Source: Streptomyces ardesiacus
GTDB taxonomy: Bacteria; Actinomycetota; Actinomycetes; Streptomycetales; Streptomycetaceae
Direction: 5' to 3'
Assembly (NCBI RefSeq): GCF_003112575.1
Contig: NZ_BEWC01000008.1
Coordinates: forward strand, 124,001 to 188,000
Length of the DNA: 64,000 bases
Shown: piece by piece, positions 52,501 to 59,759 of the stretch
Layout: each line of letters starts with the position of its first letter
Position numbering within the stretch: position 1 is the stretch's first letter
The notes under the pieces: generated by a model
What the model saw: only the letters and a program-made list of their open reading frames with translations
Database searches by the model: none
Told to the model about the DNA's origin: nothing
Translations under genes and position numbers: made by a program

Positions 52501-54764
52501 CTCGCCGGCAGGACGGTGTCGCCGGCGTGCAGGGTGCCGCCGCCGGTGGCCCGGCCTCCGCCGGGCAACGGGAGGGAGGGAGCCCCCGCGTCGTCGTTGC
52601 GCCACCAGTGGGAGATCCGCTCGCCGGTGAGGGTCAGGATCTCCGCCGGGCGCGTGGACCAGTAGCCGCGCTGCTTGCCGTCCTGCCACCACACCACGAG
52701 CAGTTCGCCGTCGGTGTAACGGAACTGCGGGCGCTGCCAGCGGTCCAGGCCGGGCGGGAGCCTCAACTCGTGGTCGAGCACGATCCCGTCCGGGCCCACG
52801 ACGACCACCTTGTGTCCGCGGTTGAGGATCAGGCAGGGCCACGCCTCGTTCACCATCAGGGAGGTGTCGCGGTCCCCGTGGGTCCCGGGACCGGATCCGT
52901 TCCCCTTCCCGGTCCGGGCCCGCGTCTCGGCGTCGAGCAGCCGCAGGGCCTCTTCGAGGGCGGGCCAGCCCAGTTCGTCGAGGATGCCGGCCCGCAGCGT
53001 ACGCCCGAGCAGCGGCGCCGCCTCGTACCCGGCGGCGCGGGCGACGGCCTCGGGATTGACCCGGGGAGCCACCGACCGGTAGGGGGCCAGCCGGTGCAGC
53101 GCCTCGCGCGCCCCGGGCAGGCCCACCGCGCCGGAGAGCGCACCGACGGCGCCGTCCAGCCACTCGCGCAGCACTCCGCCGAGTACGGGATGGCCGGCGA
53201 GATGGTCCAGCACCTGGCCGGAATGCCGCTCGTGCCCCGCGGACCCGACCGCCCGCAGGAGCAGGGGGCGAAGCCGCGGGTCCGCCGCGACGGCGGCCAG
53301 GTCGCGCCGTCCGGGCCGGGTGTCGCGCACCCAGCGGTCCAGTCCGAGGTGGACCTCGACGTCGGGAGCGGGCACGGCCAGGGGGACGCCCTGTGCCGCG
53401 CACAGGTCGAGCAGCGCGATGTCGACGCCCGCGTGCCGGCGGCCGGTGAACAGGTCGACCGTCCGTCCGTCGGCACGCAGCCGGGGCGCCATCCGGGCCA
53501 CGAGGGCAAGAGTGGCCGGGGAACTGTCGCACACCGCGGCACCGCGCTTGCGGTGGGCGGCCCAACGGCTCAGCCAGTCCGCCGCGTCGACGTCCTGCGC
53601 CGCCCCGACCGCCGTGCCGCTGCCGGCCGCCGCCTCACCGTCCTCACCGCCCGTCCTGCCTCGACCGGGCCCACTGTCCTCACTGTCCTGAGCGTCCTCG
53701 CCGGTCAGCAGCCGGTCGGCGCCGCATTCGGCCAGCAGCTCCAGCCAGAAGTCGTCGCTCTTCGTGCCGTGGTCCAGACCGGCCGGCATGATCTCCAGCA
53801 GCCGCTTCCTGACGGCGGGCCGCCGTTCGGCGAGGACCCGCAGGGTCGCCCGGTAGGCGGTCCAGAAGGAGGCGGGGGCACGGACCGCGGCGGGCGAGGC
53901 GACCAGATCGGCGACGAGGTCGCACTCCGCGTCCGTCCTGGGCAGCCCGGCCGCCTTGATCAGCACGCGCGCGTCCTGCGGCAGCGACGCGTAGGGCGGC
54001 ATGCCGGCCGCACAGCGTTCCACGGCGAGCTGACGGAACTGCGCCCACGCCTCGGTGGCGTCCAGCCGGGCGGCGAGATCCTTCACGTGCTGCTTCAGCG
54101 CCTTGACGGTCAACGCCCCGGCGAACGCGAACTCCAGGAACACGGCACGCTGCCGCTGCTCGTCGACGGCGAGCGCGTGCACCCGCTCCGCGTCACGGGC
54201 CTTGCCGAAGAAGGCGGCCGCGTACGTGGTGTTGTCGAACTGGAGGAAGATCCGTGCGGCCTGCTCGTAGAAGGTCGGCAGGAAGTGCGGCACGGCCCGG
54301 CCGAGCCGCTCACCGAGCTTCTCGAAGCCCTCCTTGGCGGTGCCCGGGCGGGACTTCGCCTGGCGCGCGAGCCGCTCCACGTCCTTGACCAGGGCCAGCG
54401 CGTGGTGCCCGTTGGCCGGGTCGTTGACCAGTGCCCAGGCGGGGAAGCCGAGGGCCTCCCGCCTGACCTGCCCGACCTCGGGAGTCTCGGCGTCCCGTAC
54501 CAGCCCGAGGAAGTCCAGAGCCAGGTCCTCGGCCTCCCCGAGGGTGCCCGGCACCAGCCGCACGACGCTGCGCTCGCCCAGCGCGGCATGGGTGTACGTA
54601 CGGACGGTGAGGGTGTCGGCGTCCTCCCGGGCGCTCATGCCCGGCGGCAGCAGCGCCCCGGCTTCGAGCAGGGCGGAGGCGGAGGCGGTGGCGTCGGCGG
54701 AGCCGGGGCCCGTGCGCCCGACGGTGCCGCCGCGGGCCGTCGTGGGGGTGTCCGTGGCGCTCAT
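49539..54764 (-). CDS. Very large uncharacterised protein of the MoxR/VWA operon
   Basis: 1741 aa, in a single uninterrupted frame. No enzymatic motif recognised. The N-terminal third is helical with HEAT/TPR-like character; an acidic, Gly-rich linker (about 355-390) is followed by a region with many Trp/Gly beta-strands (about 650-800: LVVWWQDGKQRGYWS, SYWRQGRQGRRHVWLEY), reminiscent of a beta-propeller. A long helical stretch follows, and a C-terminal segment (ALYLQLLALPDPT to ARAELAATGLVVEARRPRAG) resembles a winged helix, perhaps for DNA or RNA. Start ATG 54764 overlaps the DUF4132 gene stop (ATGA). It is probably a scaffold or target-recognition component. Confidence 0.75.
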   Translation of the reverse strand: MSATDTPTTARGGTVGRTGPGSADATASASALLEAGALLPPGMSAREDADTLTVRTYTHAALGERSVVRLVPGTLGEAEDLALDFLGLVRDAETPEVGQVRREALGFPAWALVNDPANGHHALALVKDVERLARQAKSRPGTAKEGFEKLGERLGRAVPHFLPTFYEQAARIFLQFDNTTYAAAFFGKARDAERVHALAVDEQRQRAVFLEFAFAGALTVKALKQHVKDLAARLDATEAWAQFRQLAVERCAAGMPPYASLPQDARVLIKAAGLPRTDAECDLVADLVASPAAVRAPASFWTAYRATLRVLAERRPAVRKRLLEIMPAGLDHGTKSDDFWLELLAECGADRLLTGEDAQDSEDSGPGRGRTGGEDGEAAAGSGTAVGAAQDVDAADWLSRWAAHRKRGAAVCDSSPATLALVARMAPRLRADGRTVDLFTGRRHAGVDIALLDLCAAQGVPLAVPAPDVEVHLGLDRWVRDTRPGRRDLAAVAADPRLRPLLLRAVGSAGHERHSGQVLDHLAGHPVLGGVLREWLDGAVGALSGAVGLPGAREALHRLAPYRSVAPRVNPEAVARAAGYEAAPLLGRTLRAGILDELGWPALEEALRLLDAETRARTGKGNGSGPGTHGDRDTSLMVNEAWPCLILNRGHKVVVVGPDGIVLDHELRLPPGLDRWQRPQFRYTDGELLVVWWQDGKQRGYWSTRPAEILTLTGERISHWWRNDDAGAPSLPLPGGGRATGGGTLHAGDTVLPASRPVIGDGTSYWRQGRQGRRHVWLEYDPATGAHSRASLPAFLRAGISDDAVLLQDRCEVLPLQPGLEHSPFGTDGAVLGRWVRAVEEGGETLTTAGTPDGRTVTLRTSRPGEDVTPLGALRLPGGAAPVVARTRRRIALFAPDDGSDTGVLGRVTPVERGGEFAAGTALVPPVSFWHALRPRDERASAVLRAFTDEEASGLLRAARRALDERRAQADAAKAAAEAAGEHGEGAGPAAAGHPSTVPSAEDVVRGAVSQALPALTDKRLLAGVTALVRATLQTADTVSRFVTPPVEQPKPERKRIEGMFADYRPRHGDDRTLREAADGLARLWGGEGQWTALRQIRAVNHVLAGRPADGRRLPDRARLSALGDGWNSDEHTVPRIGVIWPDLLGVLRPLAYRATAPTTPEADREALLLLFEALCEGPLAAPGEGLREIVLGEPHDPKRQQERSGQVLRRNGRTVVVLGCRNIDYARDRVNWLALDHDPTGTFGAVAHFTLERETRHTTTVPADTLAALTRLTRDKGAAPWQPEAPAALAATTRGGLGPLQATVLLAGQPDRLDPGALATAGLKPRQLDAGNRMLSPLPAADRAALVGALLPDDPGALWTVGPDTEAVGRAWAERLGSLVRVPEDLAATLDGLPVGSAEAVLNPARTPWLSRTTVQRPDENGRLVAEDPAAVPSRHALTGAVDTLAALAYALPHGHPLRAALPDGLAALRRRLTDPGLLLDLDVEWTEKGGTTAAEIRKAYGLPAAGGADADGTTRVGEALVLRPWHGDRETVLVRPAGLTGPDDAVFGLVEGLVGTARASGMRALRTVLGGDLSRSLAAGPVPEGAAGHAQDPTLSVPALVTEVATAHGLSEDAAALYLQLLALPDPTDRNCARWTGWRPARAKKARAELAATGLVVEARRPRAGRSLFLPCGWLDLKSPALPVETWKEGLYRVGEGFRAVPLLPVPELFTRAWERVRSQDAPAYEELTTRATRRGRRR

Positions 54765-55615
54765 GCGGCCCGCTCCTCGTCCTCGATGTCGCGGCCGGCG
54801 TACAGCGCGGCGGCCATGCGCATGCCCTCCGACCAGGCCACCGGGCCCACCCGGCCCAGCTTCAGCACCTGTCCGGCGGCGTCGGTCCACATCAGGGGGC
54901 CGGTCTCCGTCTCCTCGTAGCCGTCGTAGTCGCCGACCCACACGCGGGCCTCCACGCTCCGGCCGTCCTCCCAGACGGAACAGACGGCGTACCCGCCGCG
55001 TACCCGGTGACCGAGCTGGGCGGCTCGGCCGTGCAGGAAGCGCAGTTCCTTGAACACTCCGCCCGCGTACTCCTCGACGGAGCCGGCCTCGGCGTCGAGT
55101 GCGGCGGGGCGGTGCCACACCTCGCGGAAGAGCTGCTGCGCCCGCTGCTCGACGCCGAGCTCGACGGCGAACTCCCGCAGCTCCTCCAGGTCTTCGAGAA
55201 GCACGGGATGCGGAAGGCGGACCAGGTCGGGAGCGATGCGCACCGTGTCCCCGTCGAGGTCGACGAGGCCGAGGCCGCGCTCGGGGTCGGCGTCCCGCAG
55301 GAAGCCGGCGACCTCGCCGTCGGCGCCGGTGACCACGAGGTCGTGCAGGGCCGAACGCCAGGCCGGGTCCGGCCACACCCGGGTGAGCACGGCGAGGGGC
55401 ACGGGCAGCGAGCGCACCATCCAGCGCTCCACGTCGCTGAGGCACTCGCGCTCGTGCCGCTCCAGCCACTCGGCGAGCTGCCGCAGTCCGACCACCGCGG
55501 GGTCGTCCGCGAGCTTGGGCGGAACCGACTTCAGCCGCCGTCCGGCGGCATTGCGGCACACCACCTTTCCGTCGTCCAGGGCGACCTCGTAGTCCCCGGC
55601 CGTCACCCACCCCAT
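54761..55615 (-). CDS. DUF4132-domain protein (C-terminal half of YehI/MolR type)
   Basis: 284 aa. The sequence fits what I recall of DUF4132: GRRLKSVPPKLADDPAVVGL, a helical segment ending in ERWMVRSLPVPLAVLTR, a short beta sheet DPERGLGLVDLDGDTVRIAP, then LPHPVLLEDLEELREF and QRAQQLFREVW. In E. coli YehI this domain is joined to a long N-terminal part; here it stands alone and the next gene encodes a large separate protein. First gene of the operon; the promoter must lie in 55616-55738, where no convincing -35/-10 pair was seen. Confidence 0.75.
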   Translation of the reverse strand: MGWVTAGDYEVALDDGKVVCRNAAGRRLKSVPPKLADDPAVVGLRQLAEWLERHERECLSDVERWMVRSLPVPLAVLTRVWPDPAWRSALHDLVVTGADGEVAGFLRDADPERGLGLVDLDGDTVRIAPDLVRLPHPVLLEDLEELREFAVELGVEQRAQQLFREVWHRPAALDAEAGSVEEYAGGVFKELRFLHGRAAQLGHRVRGGYAVCSVWEDGRSVEARVWVGDYDGYEETETGPLMWTDAAGQVLKLGRVGPVAWSEGMRMAAALYAGRDIEDEERAA

Positions 55616-55738
55616 GAGTGCCTCCCCGCACCGCAGTGATCAAGTGCTGACGACTTTAGGCGAGGCCACTGACAACGCCGTGGGCACCGGGAACGGAGGC
55701 CGGGGACGGACCGAGGGGGGAGGGCGGCCGGCTCGCCG

Positions 55739-56821
55739 TCAGTGGTCCAGACGGACCGGCATCAGCAGCGAGAACGTCCCCTCGTCGTCCGTCCGGCGGA
55801 TCGCCAGCGGCGCGGTGGGGGCGGGCCCGAACTCCAGGAGGAGGCGGTCCCGGTCCCCGGCGGAGAGCGCGTCCAGCAGGAACGCGCGGTCGACCCCGAC
55901 GCCGTCCCCGTCCTCGTCACCGTCCCCGCAGACGGCCACCGTGCCGCCGTCCGTCGCCGCCAGCACGCTGACCTCACGCGCGGCCGGGCCGGACCCGCCC
56001 GCCTCGGCCGTGCGGACGGGTCCGGTCTCCAACGCCTCCCGGAGCGCGGGCACATCGACCACGACCCGCTTGCCGGCCGGCAAGCGGACCAGTCGGCGGT
56101 AGTCGGGGAAGTCGTGGGCCAGGCGCTGTCCGGACACCTCGCGTTCCCCCGCCTCCAGCGTCACGCGGCCGGCCGCCACGGTGAACAGGGCGGATTCCCC
56201 GTCGCCCAGCAGCGCGCGCATCGCGTCGACGAGCGGGGCGGGCACGACGACCTGTTCACGCGGTCCACCGTGTCCGGCGCAGTCCATGTGGGCGACCGCC
56301 ATCCGGTACCGGTCGGTGGCCACGACACGGAGCGCGTCGTCCTCGACGTCGAAGAGCACCCCGCCGAGCATCGGGAGTTCGGGATCCTCGCCGACGGCGA
56401 AACGGACCGCGTCGAGCGCGCCCGCCAGTGCGGACGCGGAGAGGGACAGCCGGACTGTGCCGGTGCTGGTGGTCATGGGGTTCTCCCTGTGGTCGAGTTG
56501 GGCTCGGAGCGTGGAGAACGCGCCGCGGGCCTCGGTCAGCCCCCGTTCGAGACGGCGCAGGTGCGCCTGGAGCAGCCCGCGTACGAGGTCGGCCTCCGCG
56601 TCGGACCAGCCGGCCAGGACCAGCCGGACGTCCGCCAACGGCATGCCCGCCCTCCGCAGCCGGACCAGCACCCTGGCCTCGTCGAGCTGCTCCGGGGCGT
56701 ACCAGCGGTAGCCGCTCACCGGGTCGACCCGGGCGGGGACCAGCACCCCGGCACGGTCGTAGAACCGCAGGGCGCTGACGCCCAGTCCGCTGTCGCGGGC
56801 CATCTCCCCAATGCTGCGCAT
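55739..56821 (-). CDS. MerR-type regulator fused to a DNA sliding-clamp (DnaN)-like domain
   Basis: 360 aa. Start ATG 56821 is chosen with GGAG 7 nt before it. Residues 1-70 are a MerR winged helix (IGEMARDSGLGVSALRFYDR, YRWYAPEQLDEARVLVRLR); a coiled coil continues to about 112. From about 115 it becomes a beta-clamp-type chain: SASALAGALDAVRFAV, ELPMLGGVLFDVEDDALRVV, ATDRYRMAVAHMD, FPDYRRLVRLP and a terminal FSLLMPVRLD. It is shorter than true DnaN (about 370 aa for three repeats) and lacks its start, so it is not the replication clamp. The function is probably clamp-fold ligand sensing or interaction with replication proteins. A MerR-type operator precedes it. Confidence 0.88.
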   Translation of the reverse strand: MRSIGEMARDSGLGVSALRFYDRAGVLVPARVDPVSGYRWYAPEQLDEARVLVRLRRAGMPLADVRLVLAGWSDAEADLVRGLLQAHLRRLERGLTEARGAFSTLRAQLDHRENPMTTSTGTVRLSLSASALAGALDAVRFAVGEDPELPMLGGVLFDVEDDALRVVATDRYRMAVAHMDCAGHGGPREQVVVPAPLVDAMRALLGDGESALFTVAAGRVTLEAGEREVSGQRLAHDFPDYRRLVRLPAGKRVVVDVPALREALETGPVRTAEAGGSGPAAREVSVLAATDGGTVAVCGDGDEDGDGVGVDRAFLLDALSAGDRDRLLLEFGPAPTAPLAIRRTDDEGTFSLLMPVRLDH

Positions 56822-56848
56822 CTCGCTCTCCACGCGGGAGACTCTGAT

Positions 56849-56871
56849 CCCTGAACCAGGTCGAGGGTCAA
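56849..56871 (-). promoter_or_regulatory. MerR-type promoter/operator
   Basis: On the minus strand TTGACC (56871-56866) is followed within a long spacer by an imperfect dyad CCCTCGACC/TGGTTCAGGG (56867-56849), the usual layout of MerR-regulated promoters. No -10 as good as the -35 was found. Confidence 0.5.
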
Positions 56872-56995
56872 CCCGGAGCACATCGTGGCAGGGCCGAACG
56901 CCCATGGGGTCGACGCGTCGACCGCACCACTGCGGTGAACACGGCCCGTTCGTCACGCGGAGCGGTCCCGAGACCACCTCACGTGGAACAGCCTT

Positions 56996-57580
56996 CTATG
57001 CCCTGGCCGATGCGACCGATCGGGCGGCCTGCTCGATCTTCGCGCAGTAGGCGGCGCGGGCTTCCCGATCGATCTGCGTCTCGTGTTCGGGCCGCATCCC
57101 GGTTCGGCCGTCGACGCCTTCGCGCAGGATGTCGGCGTGCCCGGCATGCCGGTTGGTCTCGCCGAGGACGTGGACCAGGATGGCGAACAGGTTCGTGTGG
57201 GAATAGGGCTCCGGCCACCACGGCACGTGGCCGGGGGCGTCGAGGGGAAGCTCGTTGATCGTCGCATCCGAGTGCTCCCACGTGTGCCGGTAGGACTCGA
57301 CGATCTGATCGCGGGTCTCGTCCTCGGTCGCCCACAGATCACTGCCGTCGTGGTCCTGCCACCGGGGCAGTGGTTCCGGGTGCGGGCGGTCGAAGACCTC
57401 GCCGAAGTATCTGGCCTCGACGCCGGCCATGTGCTTGACCAGCCCGAGGAGGTTGGTCCCGGTGGCTGTCAACGGTCGGCGCGCGTCGTACTCGGACAAG
57501 CCGTCGAGCTTCCAGAGCAGCGCCTCGCGGTCCCGCCGCAGTCTTCCGTGCAAGTTGTCCTTCGCGAATGCGTCGATCAT
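56996..57580 (-). CDS. DinB-superfamily protein (DUF664-type)
   Basis: 194 aa. It follows the metal-binding four-helix pattern of the DinB/DUF664 group: LLGLVKHMAGVEARYFGEVF (first His), then SHTNLFAILVHVLGETNRHAGHADILRE (second and third His). Members include mycothiol-dependent transferases. An upstream ATG at 57598 could add 6 residues. No partner gene near. Confidence 0.87.
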   Translation of the reverse strand: MIDAFAKDNLHGRLRRDREALLWKLDGLSEYDARRPLTATGTNLLGLVKHMAGVEARYFGEVFDRPHPEPLPRWQDHDGSDLWATEDETRDQIVESYRHTWEHSDATINELPLDAPGHVPWWPEPYSHTNLFAILVHVLGETNRHAGHADILREGVDGRTGMRPEHETQIDREARAAYCAKIEQAARSVASARA

Positions 57581-57761
57581 GCGGCATGAGCCTGCCATGG
57601 GCTACGCATGGCCTCAAGATCCCGTACGTGGACCGCAACGACCGGCAGGGCCGAGGTCCGGCCGGGGCCTCCGCTCTGAGCCAGTGCAAAAAGCTCGCGA
57701 AATTGCCACGTGAGACAACCTCTTATGGGTTTTCTCACAAAGGGGCCCGTAACGGGAATGC

Positions 57762-57781
57762 AGTGACGGGGGTCACTTTTT
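57762..57781 (+). terminator. Intrinsic terminator / possible attenuator ahead of the serine hydrolase gene
   Basis: AGTGAC-GGGG-GTCACT directly followed by TTTT is a compact stem with a U-tract. It lies in the 270-nt gap 57581-57850, about 70 nt before the next gene. It may end a short transcript starting in the gap, so it could be an attenuator. The gap around it is markedly AT-richer than the window. Confidence 0.6.
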
Positions 57782-57810
57782 GTGGCGGGAATTTCTCTTA
57801 TTCTCTGAAT

Positions 57811-57838
57811 TTGATTCCTTTCGTGATCACATTATTGA
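57811..57838 (+). promoter_or_regulatory. Candidate promoter of the serine hydrolase gene
   Basis: TTGATT (57811-57816), 16 nt, TATTGA (57833-57838). The ribosome site GAGG (57837-57840) overlaps the -10, so this promoter would give a nearly leaderless message; a promoter upstream of the hairpin is the alternative. Confidence 0.4.
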
Positions 57839-57850
57839 GGTCTGTTTTTC

Positions 57851-58702
57851 ATGTCACTCTTGCGTCGCATGCCGAAGATGAAGGGCGCATCACTGCGCAG
57901 GAGCCGTGCGGGCGCCGGTGTGGTGCTGGCCTCCGTGACGGCCCTGTTCTCCCTGGGCGGCCTGCACGCGGTCCCGGCGTTCGCCGCCGGCACCGCGGCG
58001 CAGAGCCCGGACAAGACGCGCGTGACGGCGGCGGTGCTCAGTCTCGACGGCGGGAGCCGAAAGCCGCTGCTGAACGGCAAGGACACCGCGTACGACACCG
58101 CCAGTGTGGTCAAGGTCGACGTCCTCGCGACCCTGCTGCTGCAGGCCCAGGACGCGGGCAGGCACCTCACCGCCCAGGAACGCGCACTGGCCGAACCGAT
58201 GATCCGAAACAGCGACAACGCGGCGACGAACACCCTGTGGCGTGAGATCGGCGGGGCGCCGGCCCTGGAGGCGGCCAACAAGCGCCTGGGCCTGACCGCG
58301 ACCCAGGGCGGTCCCGGCGCGAAGTGGGGGCTGACGCGGACCACGGCGAGCGACCAGATCCGGCTCCTGCTCTCCGTGTTCGACGGCGCCGCCACGGCGC
58401 ATCCCGCCTCCCCGCTGAACAAGGACTCCCGGACGTACATCCAGACCCTGATGACCCGCGTCGCGGACGACCAGGCGTGGGGGGTCTCGGCGGTTTCCGG
58501 ATCGGGCTACGCGTTGAAGAACGGCTGGCTGCAGCGCACGGCCACCGGGCTCTGGGACGTCAACAGCGTCGGCCGGGTCACCGTGGACGGACACCGCTAC
58601 CTCGTCGCCGTGCTGTCGGACGGCAGCGGGTCGATGAGCGAGGGCATCTCCGTGGTGGAGCGGGCGGCCAGACAAGCCGTGGCGGCGACGGCCCGGACCT
58701 GA
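57851..58702 (+). CDS. Secreted serine hydrolase with class A beta-lactamase fold
   Basis: 283 aa, with a long signal peptide (about 1-46, cleavage near AFAA). S85-V-V-K88, S121-D-N and K223-N-G match SxxK, SDN and the KTG box (Thr replaced by Asn). No ExxLN omega-loop motif occurs between SDN and the TRTTASD segment at 162-168, and this interval is several residues shorter than in class A enzymes, so the deacylating Glu is missing. It is probably not an efficient beta-lactamase but a penicillin-binding or other acyl-serine hydrolase. It lies one gene from a BlaR1/BlaI pair. Confidence 0.85.
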   Translation: MSLLRRMPKMKGASLRRSRAGAGVVLASVTALFSLGGLHAVPAFAAGTAAQSPDKTRVTAAVLSLDGGSRKPLLNGKDTAYDTASVVKVDVLATLLLQAQDAGRHLTAQERALAEPMIRNSDNAATNTLWREIGGAPALEAANKRLGLTATQGGPGAKWGLTRTTASDQIRLLLSVFDGAATAHPASPLNKDSRTYIQTLMTRVADDQAWGVSAVSGSGYALKNGWLQRTATGLWDVNSVGRVTVDGHRYLVAVLSDGSGSMSEGISVVERAARQAVAATART

Positions 58703-58765
58703 CGGGCCCCGGCGGGACGGGCCCAGGCGGGACGGGCCCAGGCGGGACGGACCCTGGCGGGACGG
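58701..58765. repeat. 15-bp tandem repeat after the serine hydrolase gene
   Basis: Four units of GACGGGCCCAGGCGG type start at 58701, 58716, 58731 and 58746 (first unit ends CCCC/GG variants) with a decayed fifth at 58761. The array begins in the stop codon TGA. It separates the hydrolase from the convergent protease gene. Confidence 0.85.
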
Positions 58766-58829
58766 ACCTCGGCCGGTCGGCCTCGCCTGCCCGGTGGGGA
58801 GTGCGCCCGCCCCGGCGGGCGCCCGGCTT

Positions 58830-59759
58830 TCAAGGGCGCTCTTCGCCCTGGGCGACCTCGACGGCGTGATGGAGGGCCACTACGCCGGTGGCCGCGGCCG
58901 TGGTGGGCAGGACGGCGCAGACGGTGAGGAGCAGGGCGATCCAGCGCAAGGTGTGCGAGCGGCCGGCGCCCGGCGCGAGAAGGGCGGCGACCCGCTGGGG
59001 AACGGGGCCCGTGGCGGCCCCGGGGGCGAAGTCCGGGCGGGTGGAGCGCCGGGGATTCCCCGCGAGCGCGGCGCGGGCGATGGCCCGGGCCAGGAGCCGG
59101 CGGTCGCCGATGACGTCGGCGGCGCTCTCGTCGGCGGCACGTTCCGCGGCGAGCCGGATGGTCGCGCGGGTGGCGCGAAGCGCGGGGTGGCCGTGGGCGG
59201 CGAGTTCGGCGGCCGCGAGGAAGTAGTGGTGGCCGCCCGTGTTGTGGGCCCGCTCGTGGGCGAAGAGGGCTTCCCGTTCGGCGGGGTCCAGCTCGCGCAG
59301 CATCGCGGTGGTGACGACGATCCGATGGGGTCTGCCGGGCAGCGCGTAGGCGTCCGGGTGGGGCGAGTCGACAACGCACAGGTCGCCGGCGGCGGGGCGG
59401 CGGCCGGCCTCCGCCCGAGCGGCGCGCAGGGCCCACACCTGCCGCACGGCTGAGCGGGCCAGGGTCCACAGGCCGAGGGCGAGCGCGCCGGTGGCGAGCG
59501 CGGCCGTGGGGAGGACGACGAGGTTCGAGGGTGTGTGCAGAGGGTGGATCAGGTCGCCGAGTGCCGCGAAAGGGGAGAGCTTGAGCAGTCCGACCAGCAC
59601 GAGGGCGCCGAGGGCGGCCACACACGCGCCGGAGCACGCGAGATCGCACGCGGTCAGGACCCGCAGGGCGCTGACCGGAGCGAGGCGCGGGAGGGCGTGC
59701 CGGGCCAGTGCCGACAGGGCGAAGGGCAGCAGGAGCGGGACGAGGAGGAGGAAGATCAC
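58830..59759 (-). CDS. BlaR1-like M56 membrane metalloprotease without sensor domain
   Basis: 309 aa from GTG 59759. Membrane helices at the N-terminus (1-60 region and about 80-105) precede the M56 zinc site H168-E-R-A-H172 with a later Glu in AAERAADESAAD, and a final helix at about 275-297 (SHTLRWIALLLTVCAVLP). Staphylococcal BlaR1 has about 585 residues with an extracellular penicillin sensor; this short form resembles the mycobacterial type. It is translated with the BlaI repressor (GTGA overlap) and should cleave or inactivate it upon a signal yet unknown. Confidence 0.9.
   Translation of the reverse strand: MIFLLLVPLLLPFALSALARHALPRLAPVSALRVLTACDLACSGACVAALGALVLVGLLKLSPFAALGDLIHPLHTPSNLVVLPTAALATGALALGLWTLARSAVRQVWALRAARAEAGRRPAAGDLCVVDSPHPDAYALPGRPHRIVVTTAMLRELDPAEREALFAHERAHNTGGHHYFLAAAELAAHGHPALRATRATIRLAAERAADESAADVIGDRRLLARAIARAALAGNPRRSTRPDFAPGAATGPVPQRVAALLAPGAGRSHTLRWIALLLTVCAVLPTTAAATGVVALHHAVEVAQGEERP

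Noticed and set aside
49458..54920. Long plus-strand frame antisense to the MoxR/VWA operon
   Set aside because: It mirrors the minus-strand codons (Gly/Gln/Arg/Val-rich, no motifs), as expected from high GC at third positions; the minus strand has the conserved domains.
55739..56821. A true dnaN (replication clamp) gene
   Set aside because: An N-terminal MerR winged helix and coiled coil take the place of the first part of the clamp, and the gene has a MerR-type operator; there is no dnaA/recF context.
57851..58702. A functional class A beta-lactamase
   Set aside because: No ExxLN motif and KNG instead of KTG; kept as a serine hydrolase of that fold.
58324..58869. A collagen-like GPGGT repeat protein
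   Set aside because: It is an alternative frame of the serine hydrolase gene running into the 15-bp repeats; no start signal or independent conservation.
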